Shown here in pieces: positions 5,998 through 6,836 of a stretch of DNA of 6,836 nt (its first letter is position 1; each line of letters starts with the position of its first letter). Both the position numbers and the translations under genes were made by a program. The notes beneath the pieces were generated by a model. The model made no database searches and had not been told where the DNA came from. It saw only the letters and a program-made list of their open reading frames with translations. The stretch covers positions 1-6,836 of the forward strand of contig JAADFS010000212.1 in NCBI GenBank assembly GCA_013152795.1, in the 5' to 3' direction. Origin of the DNA: Deferribacteres bacterium. Lineage in GTDB: Bacteria > Nitrospirota > Thermodesulfovibrionia > UBA6902.

Positions 5998-6014
5998 TGT
6001 AAGCAAATCCGACA
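5998..6014. promoter_or_regulatory. enhancer-like box D (TGTAAG-N7-GACA)
   Basis: An exact copy, TGTAAG-CAAATCC-GACA, about 200 bases upstream of the predicted start of the second PEP-CTERM gene and 236 bases upstream of the divergent fibronectin-type gene. It could serve either gene. Confidence 0.65.
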
Positions 6015-6044
6015 AAGCACAGGAGAAAACATCTATGCTTATGA

Positions 6045-6060
6045 CGTGATTTCAATCACA
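6045..6060. promoter_or_regulatory. CRP/FNR-family-like binding site
   Basis: C-GTGA-TTTCAA-TCACA matches the CRP consensus TGTGA-N6-TCACA at nine of ten positions. Its core, TGAT-N4-ATCA, also fits FNR-type sites. It lies about 38 bases upstream of TATAAT at 6091-6096, so it may control the fibronectin-type gene. Which family member would bind is unknown. Confidence 0.5.
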
Positions 6061-6090
6061 GATTACACTTTCCCATTCACTTATGATGAA

Positions 6091-6103
6091 TATAATGTTG
6101 CAT
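6091..6103 (+). promoter_or_regulatory. candidate promoter of the fibronectin-type gene
   Basis: TATAAT at 6091-6096 is a perfect -10 hexamer but lacks a good -35 at 17 bases. TTGCAT at 6098-6103 resembles a sigma-54 -12 half, but the -24 half reads GA instead of GG. Either reading is weak; an activator-dependent sigma-70 promoter is the simpler one. Confidence 0.35.
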
Positions 6104-6151
6104 AATTTTTTATTTCCAGGAAGGTTAATACCCATTATCCACTGTGCGCAA

Positions 6152-6211
6152 AATCACGGTTATCATCCGGAGTGCCGGAAGAACACCTCACGTCCGGAAG
6201 TTACCGTGATT
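6152..6211 (+). other. structured 5' leader element of the fibronectin-type gene
   Basis: AATCACGGT (6152-6160) pairs perfectly with ACCGTGATT (6203-6211), enclosing about 42 bases. Inside, a central CCGGA (6175-6179) can pair either with TCCGG at 6166-6170 or with TCCGG at 6193-6197, giving two mutually exclusive hairpins. It ends 38 bases before the start codon. I do not see the conserved core of a c-di-GMP (GEMM) or other riboswitch I know. Confidence 0.45.
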
Positions 6212-6249
6212 AAAAAAGTGGAAGGCCTTAACTTGGAAGGGAGGGAAAT

Positions 6250-6836
6250 ATGTTTAAAAAATTAATATATAAGGAGTTATGCATTAAATCGGCACTCATT
6301 ATATCAATCCTTTTATCCGCCGCCACACTCTATGCAGGTGATGTGACACTTACGTGGACCCCCCCGACAACAAATGCAGACGGAACACCTCTGACGGATC
6401 TGGCGGGATTTAAAGTATATTACGGCACTGCATCAGGCAATTATTCACAGGTCATTGATGTGAATGATCCCAACCAGACGCAGTATCAGGTTACAGGCCT
6501 GACAAACGGGCAAACATACTATTTTGCCGTTACGGCTTATGACACATCAGGAAATGAGAGCGACTATTCCAATGAATACGCAAAGACCATAGAGTCGTCA
6601 TCAGCAGCGCCTGTTCCCGACATAACCGTAACAGTCTCCGGATCACCTGCCACCAGCATAACATTTGGAGATGTCACAGAAGGCAATTCATCCTCCAAGA
6701 CCGTCACAGTGAAAAACGACGGCAACGCTGACCTCTCTGTCTACACTATCGCAGGCAGCAATCCGCTCTCCGGCCCCTTCAGTATTTCAAACGACAACTG
6801 CTCAAACCAGACTGTCTCACCCGCATCAAGCTGTAC
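6250..6836 (+). CDS. secreted fibronectin type III / choice-of-anchor-D-like protein (3' end outside window)
   Basis: The first 195 residues are visible and the frame is open to the right edge. A lysine-rich start and hydrophobic core (residues 13-28, ending TLYA/GD) form a signal peptide. A fibronectin type III domain follows at about residues 31-117, with TWTPP, FKVYYGTASGNYS and the YYFAVTAYDTSGNES strand typical of the fold. From about residue 122 a second beta domain (ITFGDVTEGNSSSKTVTVKNDGNADL, then FSISNDNCSNQTVSPASSC) resembles the choice-of-anchor D / ASH-like repeats of large surface proteins. GGGAGGG lies close upstream of the ATG at 6250. It is probably a secreted or surface-attached adhesin-like or carbohydrate-associated protein; the C-terminal anchor lies beyond the window, so a PEP-CTERM tail there is possible but unseen. 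It is divergent from the second PEP-CTERM gene. Confidence 0.88.
   Translation, partial: MFKKLIYKELCIKSALIISILLSAATLYAGDVTLTWTPPTTNADGTPLTDLAGFKVYYGTASGNYSQVIDVNDPNQTQYQVTGLTNGQTYYFAVTAYDTSGNESDYSNEYAKTIESSSAAPVPDITVTVSGSPATSITFGDVTEGNSSSKTVTVKNDGNADLSVYTIAGSNPLSGPFSISNDNCSNQTVSPASSC

Larger units (their letters stand above)
5720..6249. other. 530-bp divergent regulatory region
   Basis: The region separates the second PEP-CTERM gene (minus) from the fibronectin-type gene (plus). It contains the sigma-54 promoter and leader of the former, boxes B, C and D, the CRP/FNR-like dyad, a TATAAT element and a structured leader. Open frames crossing it have no ribosome site or protein-like composition. 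Confidence 0.7.

Noticed and set aside
6120..6215. c-di-GMP (GEMM) riboswitch before the fibronectin-type gene
   Set aside because: The conserved GEMM core segments (CACGCACAGGG-like and GACGCAAAGCC-like) are not present.
6083..6265. 60-codon plus-strand frame overlapping the fibronectin-type gene start
   Set aside because: No ribosome site, it runs through the structured leader, and its composition is unlike a protein; the FN3 frame starting at 6250 is clear.
1..6836. CRISPR arrays, tRNA or rRNA genes, insertion sequences
   Set aside because: No regularly spaced repeats, no cloverleaf or conserved rRNA stretches and no transposase-like frames were seen on either strand.

Overview
The window is 6.8 kb of bacterial chromosome, Gram-negative in character. 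Two proteins carry C-terminal PEP-CTERM sorting tails. These occur in diderm, exopolysaccharide-producing environmental bacteria such as Desulfobacterota/deltaproteobacteria, Nitrospirota and betaproteobacteria. An intergenic inverted repeat built on TTCCTCGCAATGAC, of a kind I recall as dispersed in such genomes, fits this. The lineage cannot be fixed further from the sequence alone.

Layout, left to right. Positions 1-871 (minus): a two-gene YeeE/YedE-type membrane transporter pair (sulfur-compound uptake family) with an ATGA overlap; the second gene runs off the left edge. Positions 872-1056: a short gap with a 13-bp tandem repeat and a weak terminator. Positions 1057-2367 (minus): intact miaB, the tRNA methylthiotransferase. 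Positions 2414-3797 (minus): a GlcD-type FAD-linked 2-hydroxyacid oxidase broken by a frameshift at a 4-bp tandem duplication. Positions 3888-3914: a strong terminator. Positions 3946-4572 and 5087-5719 (both minus): two unrelated-looking PEP-CTERM exported proteins. Positions 6250-6836 (plus): the start of a secreted protein with a fibronectin type III domain and a choice-of-anchor-D-like domain, running off the right edge.

The main result lies in the two long intergenic regions (4573-5086 and 5720-6249). Each PEP-CTERM gene has a sigma-54 (-24/-12) promoter with the exact GG-N10-GC spacing. Upstream of these lie copies of a 17-bp imperfect dyad, TGTAAG-N7-GACA: three exact copies, one with one mismatch and one with two, all in the same orientation and all confined to these two regions. 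This is the architecture of enhancer-dependent transcription. It matches what is known of PEP-CTERM systems, which often carry the PrsK/PrsR two-component pair with an NtrC-class regulator and RpoN. I infer that the two surface proteins form one regulon whose enhancer box can be read here. The regulator, the exosortase and the polysaccharide genes are not in the window.

The right-hand intergenic region is divergent. It also holds a CRP/FNR-like dyad, a TATAAT element and a structured leader in front of the fibronectin-type gene, so that gene seems to have its own control and may share the enhancer cluster.
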